Shown: in pieces, positions 42,322 to 51,442 of the stretch
Layout: each line of letters starts with the position of its first letter
Position numbering within the stretch: the stretch's first letter is position 1
NCBI RefSeq assembly: GCF_002237655.1
Contig: NZ_NOKT01000015.1
Location: 124,001 to 188,000 of the forward strand
Direction of reading: 5' to 3'
DNA from: Streptomyces sp. XY006
Lineage (GTDB): Bacteria; Actinomycetota; Actinomycetes; Streptomycetales; Streptomycetaceae
Length of the DNA: 64,000 nucleotides
Translations under genes and position numbers: made by a program
The notes under the pieces: generated by a model
Told to the model about the DNA's origin: nothing
Databases searched by the model: none
Seen by the model: only the letters and a program-made list of their open reading frames with translations

Positions 42322-42520
42322 CCCACGCGCCCCCAAGCCAACACCCCCCAGCCACGCGCCCCCAAGCCAACACCCCCCAGCCACGCCCCACCGGCCAACA
42401 CCCCCAGCCAGCACCCCAGCCACGCCCCTCCACCCAAGCCCCTCCACCCAAGCCTCCCAGCCCCGAAATGCAGGCCCGCCCAGCCCCGAAATACAGGCCC
42501 GCTCAGCCCCGCTCCCCAGC
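42322..42520. repeat. C/A-rich tandem repeats after DUF2797 gene
   Basis: ACGCGCCCCCAAGCCAACAC followed by CCCCCAGCC occurs twice (29-bp period) from 42326, then decays into CACCCAAGCCCCTC units. A second family CAGCCCCGAAATxCAGGC repeats twice at about 42459-42510. The stretch from 42520 to the response-regulator start at 42608 holds that gene's promoter, not resolved. Confidence 0.8.
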
Positions 42521-42607
42521 CGTCCCCTGAGAGGACCCTGTGGGTTTCTCAGATAAATCACAGGCGAGGGAAAGGGCGCTCTCAGAGGGGCTCGACATCG
42601 TGTTCGC

Positions 42608-43348
42608 ATGACCACGACCTCGCCCCAGGGGCGCACCGAACTGCTGAGGCCGGACGGGAGCCCCGTCCGCGTGCTGGTGGTGGACGACGAGATGTCGATC
42701 ACCGAGCTGCTCTCCATGGCACTGCGCTACGAGGGATGGCAGATCCGCAGTGCCGGTGACGGCACGGGCGCGATCCAGACCGCGCGCGACTTCCGGCCCG
42801 ACGCCGTCGTCCTCGACATGATGCTGCCGGACATGGACGGGCTGACCGTGCTCGGCCGGCTGCGCCGCGAACTGCCGGACGTGCCCGTGCTCTTCCTCAC
42901 CGCCAAGGACGCCCTGGAGGACCGCATCGCCGGGCTGACGGCCGGCGGGGACGACTACGTCACCAAGCCGTTCAGCCTGGAGGAGGTCGTCGCCCGGCTG
43001 CGCGGGCTGATCCGCCGCTCCGGCGCCGCCGACCGGCGGTCGGAGTCCACCCTGGTCGTGGGCGACCTCACCCTGGACGAGGACAGTCACGAGGTGACCC
43101 GGGCCGGGGAGCACATCCACCTCACCGCCACGGAGTTCGAGTTGCTGCGGTTCCTGATGCGCAACCCGCGGCGCGTGCTCAGCAAGGCGCAGATCCTCGA
43201 CCGGGTGTGGTCGTACGACTTCGGCGGCCAGGCCAACGTCGTCGAGCTGTACATCTCGTATCTGCGCCGGAAGATCGACGCCGGGCGGGAGCCGATGATC
43301 CACACCCGGCGCGGTGCCGGCTACCTGATCAAGCCCGCGGCGTCATGA
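42608..43348 (+). CDS. Two-component response regulator, OmpR/PhoB family
   Basis: 246 residues. Receiver domain: VRVLVVDDEMSITELLSMAL (acidic pair), phospho-Asp in AVVLDMMLPDMDGLTVLGRL, FLTAKDALEDRIAGL (Thr) and DDYVTKPFSLEEVVAR (Lys). Winged-helix DNA-binding domain: HIHLTATEFELLRFLMRNPR and VVELYISYLRRKIDAGR. The stop overlaps the ATG of the sensor kinase (ATGA). With the following genes it forms a likely operon linking signal sensing to sugar transfer. Confidence 0.95.
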   Translation: MTTTSPQGRTELLRPDGSPVRVLVVDDEMSITELLSMALRYEGWQIRSAGDGTGAIQTARDFRPDAVVLDMMLPDMDGLTVLGRLRRELPDVPVLFLTAKDALEDRIAGLTAGGDDYVTKPFSLEEVVARLRGLIRRSGAADRRSESTLVVGDLTLDEDSHEVTRAGEHIHLTATEFELLRFLMRNPRRVLSKAQILDRVWSYDFGGQANVVELYISYLRRKIDAGREPMIHTRRGAGYLIKPAAS

Positions 43349-44952
43349 GCGGACGGCGACGGCCGCGGACGCAGCGGGCAGCCGGGAGGCGCGCGGGCAA
43401 GCCGCGCACGCTGCGCACCAGGCTCGTCGTCGCGTCCGTGGCGCTGATCGCCGTGGTGTGCGCGGTGATCGGGACCGTGACGACCCTCGCCCTGCGGTCG
43501 CATCTGTACGAGCAACTGGACGGGCAGCTCGACGAGGTAGCGGCCCGGGCCGCGCTGAGCCCTCCCAAGGATCCCGGCCGGGACGCGGGTGACACCCCCG
43601 CGGAGCCCAAGCAGAGCAGCCTCACCGACTTCGTCACCCGGGGACCCCAGCCGAGCGGCACGGTCGCCGCCGAGATCCGGAACGGGACGATCGCGGACTC
43701 CGCGCGCGGCGAGAAGTCCGACGACAACTTCCGCATGACCGCGAAGTCCCTCACCCCCGCCCAGACCGCCGCGCTCGCCACCGTCGCGCAGGTCGACGGG
43801 ACGATCGAGACCGTCTCCCTCCCGGGCCTGGGCGAGTACCGGGTCGAGTACAAGTCCGGTGACAAGGGCAGCTACTACGTCGCCCTCCCCACCACCGACG
43901 TCACCGGCACCGTCAACACCCTCATCCTGGTCGAGGTCAGTGTCACGGCGGCCGGGCTGGCCGCCGCCGGACTGGCCGGTTCCGTACTCGTCGGCGTCGC
44001 CACCCGCCCCCTGCGCCGCGTCGCCGCCACCGCCACCCGGGTCTCCGAACTGCCCCTCCACACGGGCGAAGTGAACCTCAGCGAACGCGTCCCCGACTCC
44101 GAGACCGACCCGCACACCGAGGTCGGACAGGTCGGCGCCGCGCTCAACCGGATGCTCGACCACGTCCACGGGGCGCTGCAGGCACGCCAGCGGAGCGAGA
44201 CGCGGGTCCGGCAGTTCGTCGCCGACGCCAGCCACGAGCTGCGCACCCCCCTGGCCTCCATCCGCGGCTACGCCGAACTCACCCGGCGCGGACGCGAACA
44301 GGTCGGCCCCGACACCCGGCACGCCCTCGGCCGGATCGAGTCCGAGGCCGGGCGCATGACCCTGCTCGTGGAGGACCTGCTGCTGCTCGCCCGGCTGGAC
44401 GCCGGGCGGCCGCTGCAGTTCGAGCAGACCGACCTCGTGCCGCTGGTCGTCGACACCGTCAGCGACGCCCGCGCGGCCGGCCAGGACCACGTCTGGCGGC
44501 TCGACCTGCCCGACGAACCCGCGCTCGTGTCGGCGGACGCCGCCCGGCTGCAGCAGGTCCTGGTCAATCTGCTGGGCAACGCCCGCACCCACACCCCGCC
44601 CGGCACCACCGTCACCGCCCGTGTCCGGCGGAGCGGCCCCTGGCTGCGCGTGGACGTCGAGGACGACGGGCAGGGCATCCCCGGGGAGTTGCTCCCGCAC
44701 GTCTTCGAACGGTTCGCGCGCGGCGACTCCGCGCGCTCCCGCGCCACCGGCTCGACCGGTCTCGGCCTCGCCATCGTGCAGGCCGTGGCGGCCGCGCACG
44801 GCGGTGCCGTGACCGTCGACAGCGTGCCCGGGCGGACGGTGTTCACCGTGCACCTGCCCGCGCTGCCGCCCCGGCCGCAGCCGGACATGGCGTGGCAGCC
44901 GCACTCACAGGCACGCCACAGCGTCACCACATGGGCACGACAGGGCGCCTGA
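43345..44952 (+). CDS. Two-component sensor histidine kinase
   Basis: 535 residues. TM1 (LVVASVALIAVVCAVIGTVT, ~30-50), an extracytoplasmic sensor of about 150 residues, TM2 (LILVEVSVTAAGLAAAGLAG, ~195-220), a HAMP region (VGVATRPLRRVAATATRVSE), HisKA with FVADASHELRTPLASIRGY (phosphoryl His), and HATPase_c with VLVNLLGNARTHTPPG (N), VDVEDDGQGIP (G1) and GSTGLGLAIVQAVAAAHGG (G2). All catalytic motifs are intact. Translation is coupled to the response regulator. Confidence 0.95.
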   Translation: MSGRRRPRTQRAAGRRAGKPRTLRTRLVVASVALIAVVCAVIGTVTTLALRSHLYEQLDGQLDEVAARAALSPPKDPGRDAGDTPAEPKQSSLTDFVTRGPQPSGTVAAEIRNGTIADSARGEKSDDNFRMTAKSLTPAQTAALATVAQVDGTIETVSLPGLGEYRVEYKSGDKGSYYVALPTTDVTGTVNTLILVEVSVTAAGLAAAGLAGSVLVGVATRPLRRVAATATRVSELPLHTGEVNLSERVPDSETDPHTEVGQVGAALNRMLDHVHGALQARQRSETRVRQFVADASHELRTPLASIRGYAELTRRGREQVGPDTRHALGRIESEAGRMTLLVEDLLLLARLDAGRPLQFEQTDLVPLVVDTVSDARAAGQDHVWRLDLPDEPALVSADAARLQQVLVNLLGNARTHTPPGTTVTARVRRSGPWLRVDVEDDGQGIPGELLPHVFERFARGDSARSRATGSTGLGLAIVQAVAAAHGGAVTVDSVPGRTVFTVHLPALPPRPQPDMAWQPHSQARHSVTTWARQGA

Positions 44953-44966
44953 CGACAGTCGGTGCC

Positions 44967-46349
44967 ATGCGAACCGACTCTTCTCCCGGCACCCTGCCGG
45001 CGCGGGAGCACCTCCCGGCCGCACCAGCCGGAACGCCTGTCCTGGACGTAGTGATCCCCGTCTACAACGAGGAGAAGGACCTCCAGCCCTGCGTGCGCCG
45101 CCTGCACGAGCATCTCGCCCGCACGTTCCCGTACGCGTTCCGCATCACGATCGCGGACAACGCCTCCACGGACACCACCCCGCGGGTGGCCGCGCGGCTG
45201 GCGGCACAGCTGCCCGAGGTGACCGTCCGCCGGCTGGAACAGAAAGGCCGCGGCCGGGCCCTGCGCACCGTCTGGTCCGCCTCGAACGCCCCTGTCCTCG
45301 CCTACATGGACGTGGACCTGTCCACCGACCTCAACGCCCTGCTCCCGCTGGTGGCGCCGCTGATCTCCGGCCACTCGGACCTCGCGATCGGCTCCCGGCT
45401 GGCCCGCAGCTCGCGTGTGGTGCGCGGCCCCAAGCGGGAGTTCATCAGCCGGGCCTACAACCTCATCCTGCGCGGCTCGCTCCAGGCCCGCTTCTCGGAC
45501 GCCCAGTGCGGCTTCAAGGCGATCCGCCGCGAGGTGGCGCAGGCGCTGCTGCCCCTGGTGGAGGACACCGGCTGGTTCTTCGACACGGAGATGCTGGTGC
45601 TCGCCGAGCGGGCCGGCCTGCGGATCCACGAGGTGCCGGTCGACTGGGTCGACGACCCCGACTCGACCGTGCACCTCGTCAGGACCGCCACCGACGACCT
45701 CAAGGGCGTGTGGCGGGTGGGCAGGGCCCTGGCGACGGGGTCGCTGCCGCTGGACCGGCTCACCCGGCCGTTCGGCGACGACCCGCGCGACCGTGAGATC
45801 AAGGACGTGCCGAAGGGACTGGCCCGCCAGCTCGTCGGGTTCTGCGTGGTCGGCGGCCTGTCCACCCTCTTCTACCTGCTCCTCTACAGCGGCTTCCGCG
45901 TCTTCACCGGCTCGCAGGCGGCGAACGCGCTCGCCCTGCTGGTCTCCGCGGTCGCCAACACCGCGGCCAACCGGCGGCTCACCTTCGGGGTGCGCGGGCG
46001 CGGCGGGGCGGTGCGGCACCAGGCACAGGGCCTGGTCGTCTTCGGCATCGGACTCGCGCTGACCAGCGGCTCGCTCGCCGCGCTGGGCGCCGCCACGTCC
46101 GAGCCCGCCCACTCCACGGAACTGGCGGTGCTCATCGCCGCCAACCTCGCGGCGACCGTGCTGCGCTTCCTGCTCTTCCGGGCGTGGGTCTTCCCCGACC
46201 GGCGCGAGGGCGGCACCGCGCCGGCCGGCCCGTACGCGTACGACACCACTCCGCTCCGCGCCGGTGACGCCGCGGACCCCTGGCGGGACGTGACCGCGCA
46301 GCTGCTGCCGGCGCGCCCGCACGACACCGATGCGAGGGACCTGCGATGA
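44967..46349 (+). CDS. Glycosyltransferase family 2 (DPM1-like) fused to GtrA-like membrane domain
   Basis: 460 residues. GT2 domain (~25-260): LDVVIPVYNEEKDLQPCVRR, ITIADNASTDTTPRVAARLA, VLAYMDVDLSTDLNALLPLV (DxD), SDAQCGFKAIRREVAQ. This resembles dolichyl/polyprenyl-phosphate sugar synthases. The C-terminal GtrA domain (~275-430) has four helices (LVGFCVVGGLSTLFYLLLYS, TAANRRLTFGVRGRG). Likely makes a polyprenyl-phosphate sugar and moves it across the membrane for the GT39 enzyme encoded next, whose ATG overlaps its stop. Starts 15 bp after the kinase stop. Confidence 0.92.
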   Translation: MRTDSSPGTLPAREHLPAAPAGTPVLDVVIPVYNEEKDLQPCVRRLHEHLARTFPYAFRITIADNASTDTTPRVAARLAAQLPEVTVRRLEQKGRGRALRTVWSASNAPVLAYMDVDLSTDLNALLPLVAPLISGHSDLAIGSRLARSSRVVRGPKREFISRAYNLILRGSLQARFSDAQCGFKAIRREVAQALLPLVEDTGWFFDTEMLVLAERAGLRIHEVPVDWVDDPDSTVHLVRTATDDLKGVWRVGRALATGSLPLDRLTRPFGDDPRDREIKDVPKGLARQLVGFCVVGGLSTLFYLLLYSGFRVFTGSQAANALALLVSAVANTAANRRLTFGVRGRGGAVRHQAQGLVVFGIGLALTSGSLAALGAATSEPAHSTELAVLIAANLAATVLRFLLFRAWVFPDRREGGTAPAGPYAYDTTPLRAGDAADPWRDVTAQLLPARPHDTDARDLR

Positions 46350-48553
46350 CCGTCCACTACGACCAGCCGGCCGACGGAACGGCCGCGCGTCCCGGGACGT
46401 GGAAGCGGCCCCCCGCACCCGTGACCGCCCCCGAGAGCGGTGAGCCGAAGCGGTCCCTGCCGCGGCGGCTGTGGCACGGGCGCCCCGAGGACCCCCGCTG
46501 GGCCCGCCCGGCCTTCCTCGCCCTGCTGCTCGCGACCACCGCGCTCTACCTCTGGAACCTGAGCGCCTCCGGATACGCCAACTCCTTCTACTCGGCGGCG
46601 GTGCAGGCGGGCAGCCAGTCCTGGAAGGCGTTCTTCTTCGGCTCGCTGGACGCGGCCAATGCCATCACCGTCGACAAGCCCCCGGCCGCGCTGTGGCCGA
46701 TGGCCCTGTCCGTGCGGCTGTTCGGGCTCGGCTCCTGGGCGATCCTCGTCCCCGAGGTCCTCATGGGCGTCGGCACGGTCGCCGTCGTGTACGCCGCCGT
46801 GCGGCGCCGGTTCAGTCCCGCGGCCGGCCTGATCGCGGGCGCGGTGCTCGCGCTTACCCCCGTCGCGGCGCTGATGTTCCGCTTCAACAACCCGGACGCG
46901 ATGCTGGCCCTGCTGATGGCGGTGGCCTGCTACCTGGTGATCCGGGCCCTGGAGGACGGCCGCACCAAGTGGCTGTTGTGGGCCGGTGCCGCGATCGGTT
47001 TCGCGTTCCTCGCCAAGACGCTCCAGGCCTTCCTGATCCTCCCGCCGCTCGCCCTCGTGTACGGCGTCTGCGCCCCGGTCACGGTGAAGAAGCGGATCGG
47101 GCAGCTCGCCGCCGCCCTGGCCGCGATCGTGGTCTCGGGCGGCTGGTGGGTCGCGATCGTCGAACTCTGGCCCGCGTCCTCCCGCCCGTACATCGGCGGC
47201 TCGCAGAACAACAGCTTCCTGGAGCTGACCTTCGGTTACAACGGCCTGGGCCGCCTCAACGGCGACGAGACCGGCAGCGTCGGCGGGGGCGGCGGAGGCG
47301 GTGGGGGCAACTGGGGCGAGACCGGCTGGGACCGGCTGTTCGGCTCCTCCATCGGCGGCCAGATCTCCTGGCTGATCCCGGCCGCGCTGATCCTGCTCGT
47401 CGCCGGGCTCGTGGCCACCCGCAGGGCCGGGCGCACGTCGGCGACCCGGGGCGCGTTCCTCGTCTGGGGCGGCGCGCTGCTCACCACCATGCTGGTCTTC
47501 AGCTACATGCAGGGCATCTTCCACGAGTACTACACGGTGGCCCTGGCCCCCTATGCCGCCGCGGTGACCGGCATGGGCGCGGCGCTGCTCTGGGAGCAGC
47601 GGGCCCGGGCGTGGGCGTCCCTGACCCTGGCGGCCGCGACGACGGCGACCGCGGCCTGGGGGTACGTCCTGCTCAACCGCTCCACCGACTACCTGCCCTG
47701 GCTGAAGTGGCTGGTCCTGGCCGGCGGTCTCACGGCCGCCCTGGGCCTGATCTTCGCCGGGCGGCTCGGGCGGAGGCTCGCCCTGGGCGCGGCCGGGCTG
47801 GGCCTCGTCGCGGCGCTGGCCGGGCCGGCGGCGTACACGCTCACCACGCTGAACGAGGGCCACACCGGCTCCATCGTCACGGCGGGCCCGTCGGTGGCGG
47901 GCGGCCGCGGCGGCCCGGGCGGCGGAGGCGCGCCCGGCGGCGGAGGCCCCGGCGGCTTCCCCGGAGGAGGCCGGAACCAGCAGGGCCTGAACGGCCAGAA
48001 CCAGCAGGGCGGCCAGGGCTTCCCCGGCGGCGGCATGCCCGGCCAGAACCAGAACCAGAATCCGAACCAGAACCAGAATCCGAACCAGAACCAGAATCCG
48101 AACCAGAACCAGACCCCGCAGAACGGTGACGGCGGCCGTCCCGACGGGATGGGCGGCATGGGCGGTGGCGGCGGCATCGGTGGCCTGCTCAACGGCGCCG
48201 GCGTAAGCACCGAGGCCAAGAAGCTGCTGCAGACGGACGCCGACGCGTACACGTGGGCCGCGGCGGCCATCGGCTCCCAGAACGCGGCGAGTTACCAGCT
48301 GTCGACCGGAGAGCCGGTGATGGCCGTCGGCGGCTTCAACGGCACGGACCCGTCCCCGACCCTCGCGCAGTTCCAGCAGTACGTGGCGGCCGGGAAGATC
48401 CACTACTTCATCGCCTCCGGCGCGGGCGGCGGCATGGGCGGCAGCGGCGACGGCACGTCCGCGCAGATCACCTCCTGGGTCGAGGCCAACTTCAAGAAGG
48501 TCACCGCCGGTTCGGCCACCTTCTACGACCTCACGCAGAAGGCGGGTGACTGA
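46346..48553 (+). CDS. GT39 (PMT/ArnT-like) membrane glycosyltransferase
   Basis: 735 residues. At least ten membrane helices; the first external loop holds the ArnT-like NAITVDKPPAALWPM motif with catalytic Asp, and YANSFYSAAVQAGSQSWKAF precedes it. Uses lipid-linked sugars to modify an extracytoplasmic acceptor. A Gly/Asn/Gln-rich extracellular spacer (GGGRNQQGLNGQNQQGGQGF, then NPNQNQ repeats at 48040-48118) separates the membrane part from a C-terminal folded domain (STEAKKLLQTDADAYTWAAA, PVMAVGGFNGTDPSPTLAQF). Last gene of the TCS-GT operon. Confidence 0.92.
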   Translation: MTVHYDQPADGTAARPGTWKRPPAPVTAPESGEPKRSLPRRLWHGRPEDPRWARPAFLALLLATTALYLWNLSASGYANSFYSAAVQAGSQSWKAFFFGSLDAANAITVDKPPAALWPMALSVRLFGLGSWAILVPEVLMGVGTVAVVYAAVRRRFSPAAGLIAGAVLALTPVAALMFRFNNPDAMLALLMAVACYLVIRALEDGRTKWLLWAGAAIGFAFLAKTLQAFLILPPLALVYGVCAPVTVKKRIGQLAAALAAIVVSGGWWVAIVELWPASSRPYIGGSQNNSFLELTFGYNGLGRLNGDETGSVGGGGGGGGGNWGETGWDRLFGSSIGGQISWLIPAALILLVAGLVATRRAGRTSATRGAFLVWGGALLTTMLVFSYMQGIFHEYYTVALAPYAAAVTGMGAALLWEQRARAWASLTLAAATTATAAWGYVLLNRSTDYLPWLKWLVLAGGLTAALGLIFAGRLGRRLALGAAGLGLVAALAGPAAYTLTTLNEGHTGSIVTAGPSVAGGRGGPGGGGAPGGGGPGGFPGGGRNQQGLNGQNQQGGQGFPGGGMPGQNQNQNPNQNQNPNQNQNPNQNQTPQNGDGGRPDGMGGMGGGGGIGGLLNGAGVSTEAKKLLQTDADAYTWAAAAIGSQNAASYQLSTGEPVMAVGGFNGTDPSPTLAQFQQYVAAGKIHYFIASGAGGGMGGSGDGTSAQITSWVEANFKKVTAGSATFYDLTQKAGD
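48037..48118 (+). repeat. In-frame Asn/Gln/Pro repeat in GT39 gene
   Basis: An 18-bp unit (CCGAACCAGAACCAGAAT) repeats three to four times, encoding PNQNQN. Part of the low-complexity extracellular spacer. Confidence 0.9.
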
Positions 48554-48569
48554 CCCCGGACCCGTAGGG

Positions 48570-48602
48570 CGAGGGGCGGTGGCCGGAAGCCACCGCCCCT
48601 CG
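48570..48602 (+). terminator. Terminator after the TCS-glycosyltransferase operon
   Basis: Perfect 14-bp stem CGAGGGGCGGTGGC/GCCACCGCCCCTCG with a 5-nt loop, 17 bp after the GT39 stop. Confidence 0.85.
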
Positions 48603-48612
48603 TGGAACTCCG

Positions 48613-48649
48613 TTGTACACCGTATGGGAGCTGTTCTACGGTGTACAGC
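48613..48649 (+). promoter_or_regulatory. Leaderless promoter inside a paired operator
   Basis: TGTACACCGTA (48614-48624) and TACGGTGTACA (48637-48647) are perfect 11-bp inverted arms, 12 bp apart. The left arm overlaps a -35 (TTGTAC, 48613-48618), and the right arm overlaps a -10 (TACGGT, 48637-48642) with an 18-bp spacer. Transcription would start at the ATG (48650); no Shine-Dalgarno exists. Probable site for the TetR encoded at 50193. Confidence 0.72.
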
Positions 48650-50146
48650 ATGACGACGTCCTCCCAGGAAACGGCCCTGCCGCCGACGGCGCACGGCGGG
48701 CATCCCCAACGCTGGCTGATCCTCGGTGTCATCTGCCTCGCGCAGCTCACCGTGCTGCTCGACAACACGATCCTCAACGTGGCGATCCCCTCGCTCACCC
48801 GCGAGATGAACGCCTCGACCGCGGACATCCAGTGGATGATGAACGCGTACTCACTGGTCCAGTCCGGTCTGCTGCTCACCGCGGGCAACTCCGCCGACCG
48901 CTACGGCCGCAAGCTGATGCTGATGTCCGGCCTGGCGGTCTTCGGCGTCGGCTCGCTGGCGGCCGGCCTGTCCCAGAGCCCGGCCCAGCTGATCGCGGCC
49001 CGCGCGGGCATGGGCGTCGGCGGTGCGCTGCTGATGACCACGACCCTCGCGGTCGTCGTGCAGATCTTCGACGACCGGGAGCGGGTGAAGGCCATCGCGC
49101 TGTGGTCGACGGTCAGTTCGCTCGGCTTCGCGGCCGGCCCGCTGATCGGCGGCGTGATGCTGAACCACTTCTGGTGGGGCGCGATCTTCCTGATCAACAT
49201 CCCGGTCGCGGTGCTCGGCCTGGTGGCCGTGGCCGCGCTGGTGCCGGAGTCCCGGCACAAGGCCGGGGACCGGCCCGACCTGCTCGGGGCGGTGCTGTCG
49301 ACCATCGGCATGACGGCCGTGGTGTACGCGATCATCACCGGGCCCGAGCACGGCTGGACCTCCGGGCAGGTGCTGGTCTCCGCGCTCACCGGCGTGCTGG
49401 TCCTCGGCCTGTTCGTGCTGTGGGAGCTGCGCACCGAGCACCCCATGCTCGACATGCACTTCTTCCGCAACCAGAAGTTCATCGGCGCGGTCGCGGGCGC
49501 GATCCTCGTGGCGTTCGGCATGACCGGGTCGCTGTTCCTGCTCACCCAGCACCTGCAGTTCGTGCTCGGCTACGAGCCGCTGGACGCGGGGCTGCGGACC
49601 GCGCCGCTGGCGCTGACCGTGGTGGCCCTGAACTTCACGGGGATCGGGGCGAAGCTCGTGCTGAAGGTGGGGACACCCGCCGCGATCGCGCTCGGCATGA
49701 CCCTGGTGTCGGCGGGGCTCGCGGCGATCGCGCTGCTCGGCGGGCACGGGTACGGGGGCATGCTGCTCGGCCTGGTCGTCATGGGCGCGGGGGTGGCCCT
49801 GTCCATGCCCGCGATGGCCAACGCGATCATGAGCGCGATCCCGCCGGAGAAGGCCGGGGTGGGAGCGGGCGTCAACGGCACGCTCGCGGAGTTCGGCAAC
49901 GGGCTGGGCGTCGCCGTCCTCGGGGCCGTGCTCAACTCCCGCTTCGCCTCGCTGGTCGCCGTCTCGGCGGCGTCACTCCCGGCGGCGCTGGCCGCGGCCG
50001 GCAGCCCCGAGGAGAAGGCGCGCATCTCCGACGCGTTCGCCTCCGGCCTGGAGACGAGCCAGCTGGTCGGCGCGGTCGCCGTCCTGGCGGGCGGACTGGT
50101 CGCGGCGGGGTTGCTCCGGCGGGCGGAGCGGGCAGAGTCCGCCTGA
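48650..50146 (+). CDS. MFS transporter, DHA2/EmrB-QacA type
   Basis: 498 residues, about 14 membrane segments. Motif A as NSADRYGRKLMLMSGLAVFG; motif C-like GARAGMGVGGALLMT-type stretch (AARAGMGVGGALLMTTTLAV) and the usual start LILGVICLAQLTVLLDNTIL with the Asp in helix 1 (LDNTILNVAIPSL). Proton-coupled drug export is the likely role. ATG 48650 is placed by the promoter and homology. The TetR gene 46 bp downstream is probably co-transcribed, giving negative feedback. Confidence 0.92.
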   Translation: MTTSSQETALPPTAHGGHPQRWLILGVICLAQLTVLLDNTILNVAIPSLTREMNASTADIQWMMNAYSLVQSGLLLTAGNSADRYGRKLMLMSGLAVFGVGSLAAGLSQSPAQLIAARAGMGVGGALLMTTTLAVVVQIFDDRERVKAIALWSTVSSLGFAAGPLIGGVMLNHFWWGAIFLINIPVAVLGLVAVAALVPESRHKAGDRPDLLGAVLSTIGMTAVVYAIITGPEHGWTSGQVLVSALTGVLVLGLFVLWELRTEHPMLDMHFFRNQKFIGAVAGAILVAFGMTGSLFLLTQHLQFVLGYEPLDAGLRTAPLALTVVALNFTGIGAKLVLKVGTPAAIALGMTLVSAGLAAIALLGGHGYGGMLLGLVVMGAGVALSMPAMANAIMSAIPPEKAGVGAGVNGTLAEFGNGLGVAVLGAVLNSRFASLVAVSAASLPAALAAAGSPEEKARISDAFASGLETSQLVGAVAVLAGGLVAAGLLRRAERAESA

Positions 50147-50192
50147 CGGGCGCTTAGCATGACCGGCAGCAGCACGACGAGGAAGGTGCGCC

Positions 50193-50948
50193 ATGGCAAG
50201 GGCAGCCGACAAGGCCGCGCGAACCAGCGTCTGGCTGGAGAGCAAGGCGCACCGGCGGCGCGGTGGCGGACAGCCCTCGGGGCTGGACAGGGACCGGATC
50301 ATCGAGGTGACCGTCCGCCTGCTGGACGCGGAGGGACTGGCCAAGTTCTCGATGCGGCGGCTGGCCGGCGAGCTGAACGTCACCGCGATGTCCGTCTACT
50401 GGTACGTGGACACCAAGGACGACCTGCTCGAACTGGCCCTGGACGCGGTCATGGGCGAGATGCGGCTGCCCGACCCGGACTCGGGCGAGGACTGGCGCGA
50501 GCAGGTCCGGGCGCTCGCGCGGGAGTACCGGACGCTGCTGGTGCGGCACCCCTGGGTGTCCGCGCTGGTCGGTGTCTTCCTCAACATCGGCCCCCACAAC
50601 CTGGCGTTCTCGCGGGTGGTCCAGCGCGTCGTCCGCGGCACGGGGATGCCCCCGCAGCGCCTGACGAGCACGATCTCGGCCGTCTTCCAGTTCGTCTACG
50701 GCTACGGCACGCTGGAGGGTCACCTGGCCACCCGGGCGGCGGCCGGCGGCATGACCGTGGACGAGTACTTCCAGCAGGCCCTGAGCACGGTGAGCGAGGC
50801 CCCGCAGGCCGCCGAGGTCATCAGGGAGTCCCAGGAGATCATGGCGGCGCGCGGCGGCGACACGGTCGCCGAGATGCTGGAGCGCGACTTCGAGTTCGCC
50901 CTGGAACTGCTGATCGCGGGCATCGAGGCGATGGTCGCCCGGGGCTGA
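50193..50948 (+). CDS. TetR family regulator with TetR-type C-terminal domain
   Basis: 251 residues; AGGAAGG precedes ATG 50193. A ~30-residue basic leader (RTSVWLESKAHRRRGGGQPS) is followed by the HTH: DRIIEVTVRLLDAEGLAKFS and MRRLAGELNVTAMSVYWYVD. The C-terminal domain (LLVRHPWVSALVGVFLNIGP) belongs to the TetR_C group that includes tetracycline repressors. Expected to bind the TGTACACCGTA pair at 48614-48647. Downstream of its MFS target. Confidence 0.92.
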   Translation: MARAADKAARTSVWLESKAHRRRGGGQPSGLDRDRIIEVTVRLLDAEGLAKFSMRRLAGELNVTAMSVYWYVDTKDDLLELALDAVMGEMRLPDPDSGEDWREQVRALAREYRTLLVRHPWVSALVGVFLNIGPHNLAFSRVVQRVVRGTGMPPQRLTSTISAVFQFVYGYGTLEGHLATRAAAGGMTVDEYFQQALSTVSEAPQAAEVIRESQEIMAARGGDTVAEMLERDFEFALELLIAGIEAMVARG

Positions 50949-50961
50949 CCGCCCCCGCCGC

Positions 50962-51432
50962 CTACTCCCCTTCGACCAGCCGCGCCGGGAAACCGCCCGT
51001 CGCCACCGGCCCCCACCGCTGCGGTGTGATCCGGATGATCGACTTGCCCTGCCTGACCATGGCCGCGCGGTACTCGTCCCAGTCGGGGTGCTCCCCGGCG
51101 ATGTTCCGGTAGTACTCCACGAGCGGCTCGACCGAGTCGGGTGCGTCGACGACCTCCGCCGTGCCGTCGATCTGGACCCACGGGCCGTTCCAGTCGTCGC
51201 TGAGGACGATCAGGCTGACCCGCGGGTCCCGCTTGGCGTTGCGGGTCTTGGCGCGCTCCGGGTACGTGGAGACCACGATCCGCCCCGAGTCGTCCACCCC
51301 GCAGGTCAGCGGCGAGCCCTGGGGGCCGCCGTCGGAGCGGCGGGTCAGCAGGATCGCGTGGTGCCGGGGCCGTACGAAGTCGAGCAACTCGTCCAGGGAG
51401 ACCCGGGTGTTCGTCGCGATGTTCGGTGCCAT
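50962..51432 (-). CDS. PPOX-class F420-dependent (FDOR-B type) oxidoreductase
   Basis: 156 residues; split-barrel flavin/deazaflavin-binding fold. Recognised from LLDFVRPRHHAILLTRRSDG, SPLTCGVDDSGRIVVSTYPE, RAKTRNAKRDPRVSLIVLSD, WVQIDGTAEVVD, and the C-terminal KSIIRITPQRWGP. The KxxNxxRDP segment is typical of F420-binding members. Physiological substrate unknown. Ends 14 bp from the TetR stop (convergent). The STAS gene lies just upstream on the same strand with an 10-bp gap, so the two may form an operon. Confidence 0.9.
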   Translation of the reverse strand: MAPNIATNTRVSLDELLDFVRPRHHAILLTRRSDGGPQGSPLTCGVDDSGRIVVSTYPERAKTRNAKRDPRVSLIVLSDDWNGPWVQIDGTAEVVDAPDSVEPLVEYYRNIAGEHPDWDEYRAAMVRQGKSIIRITPQRWGPVATGGFPARLVEGE

Positions 51433-51442
51433 GCCCGGCAGC

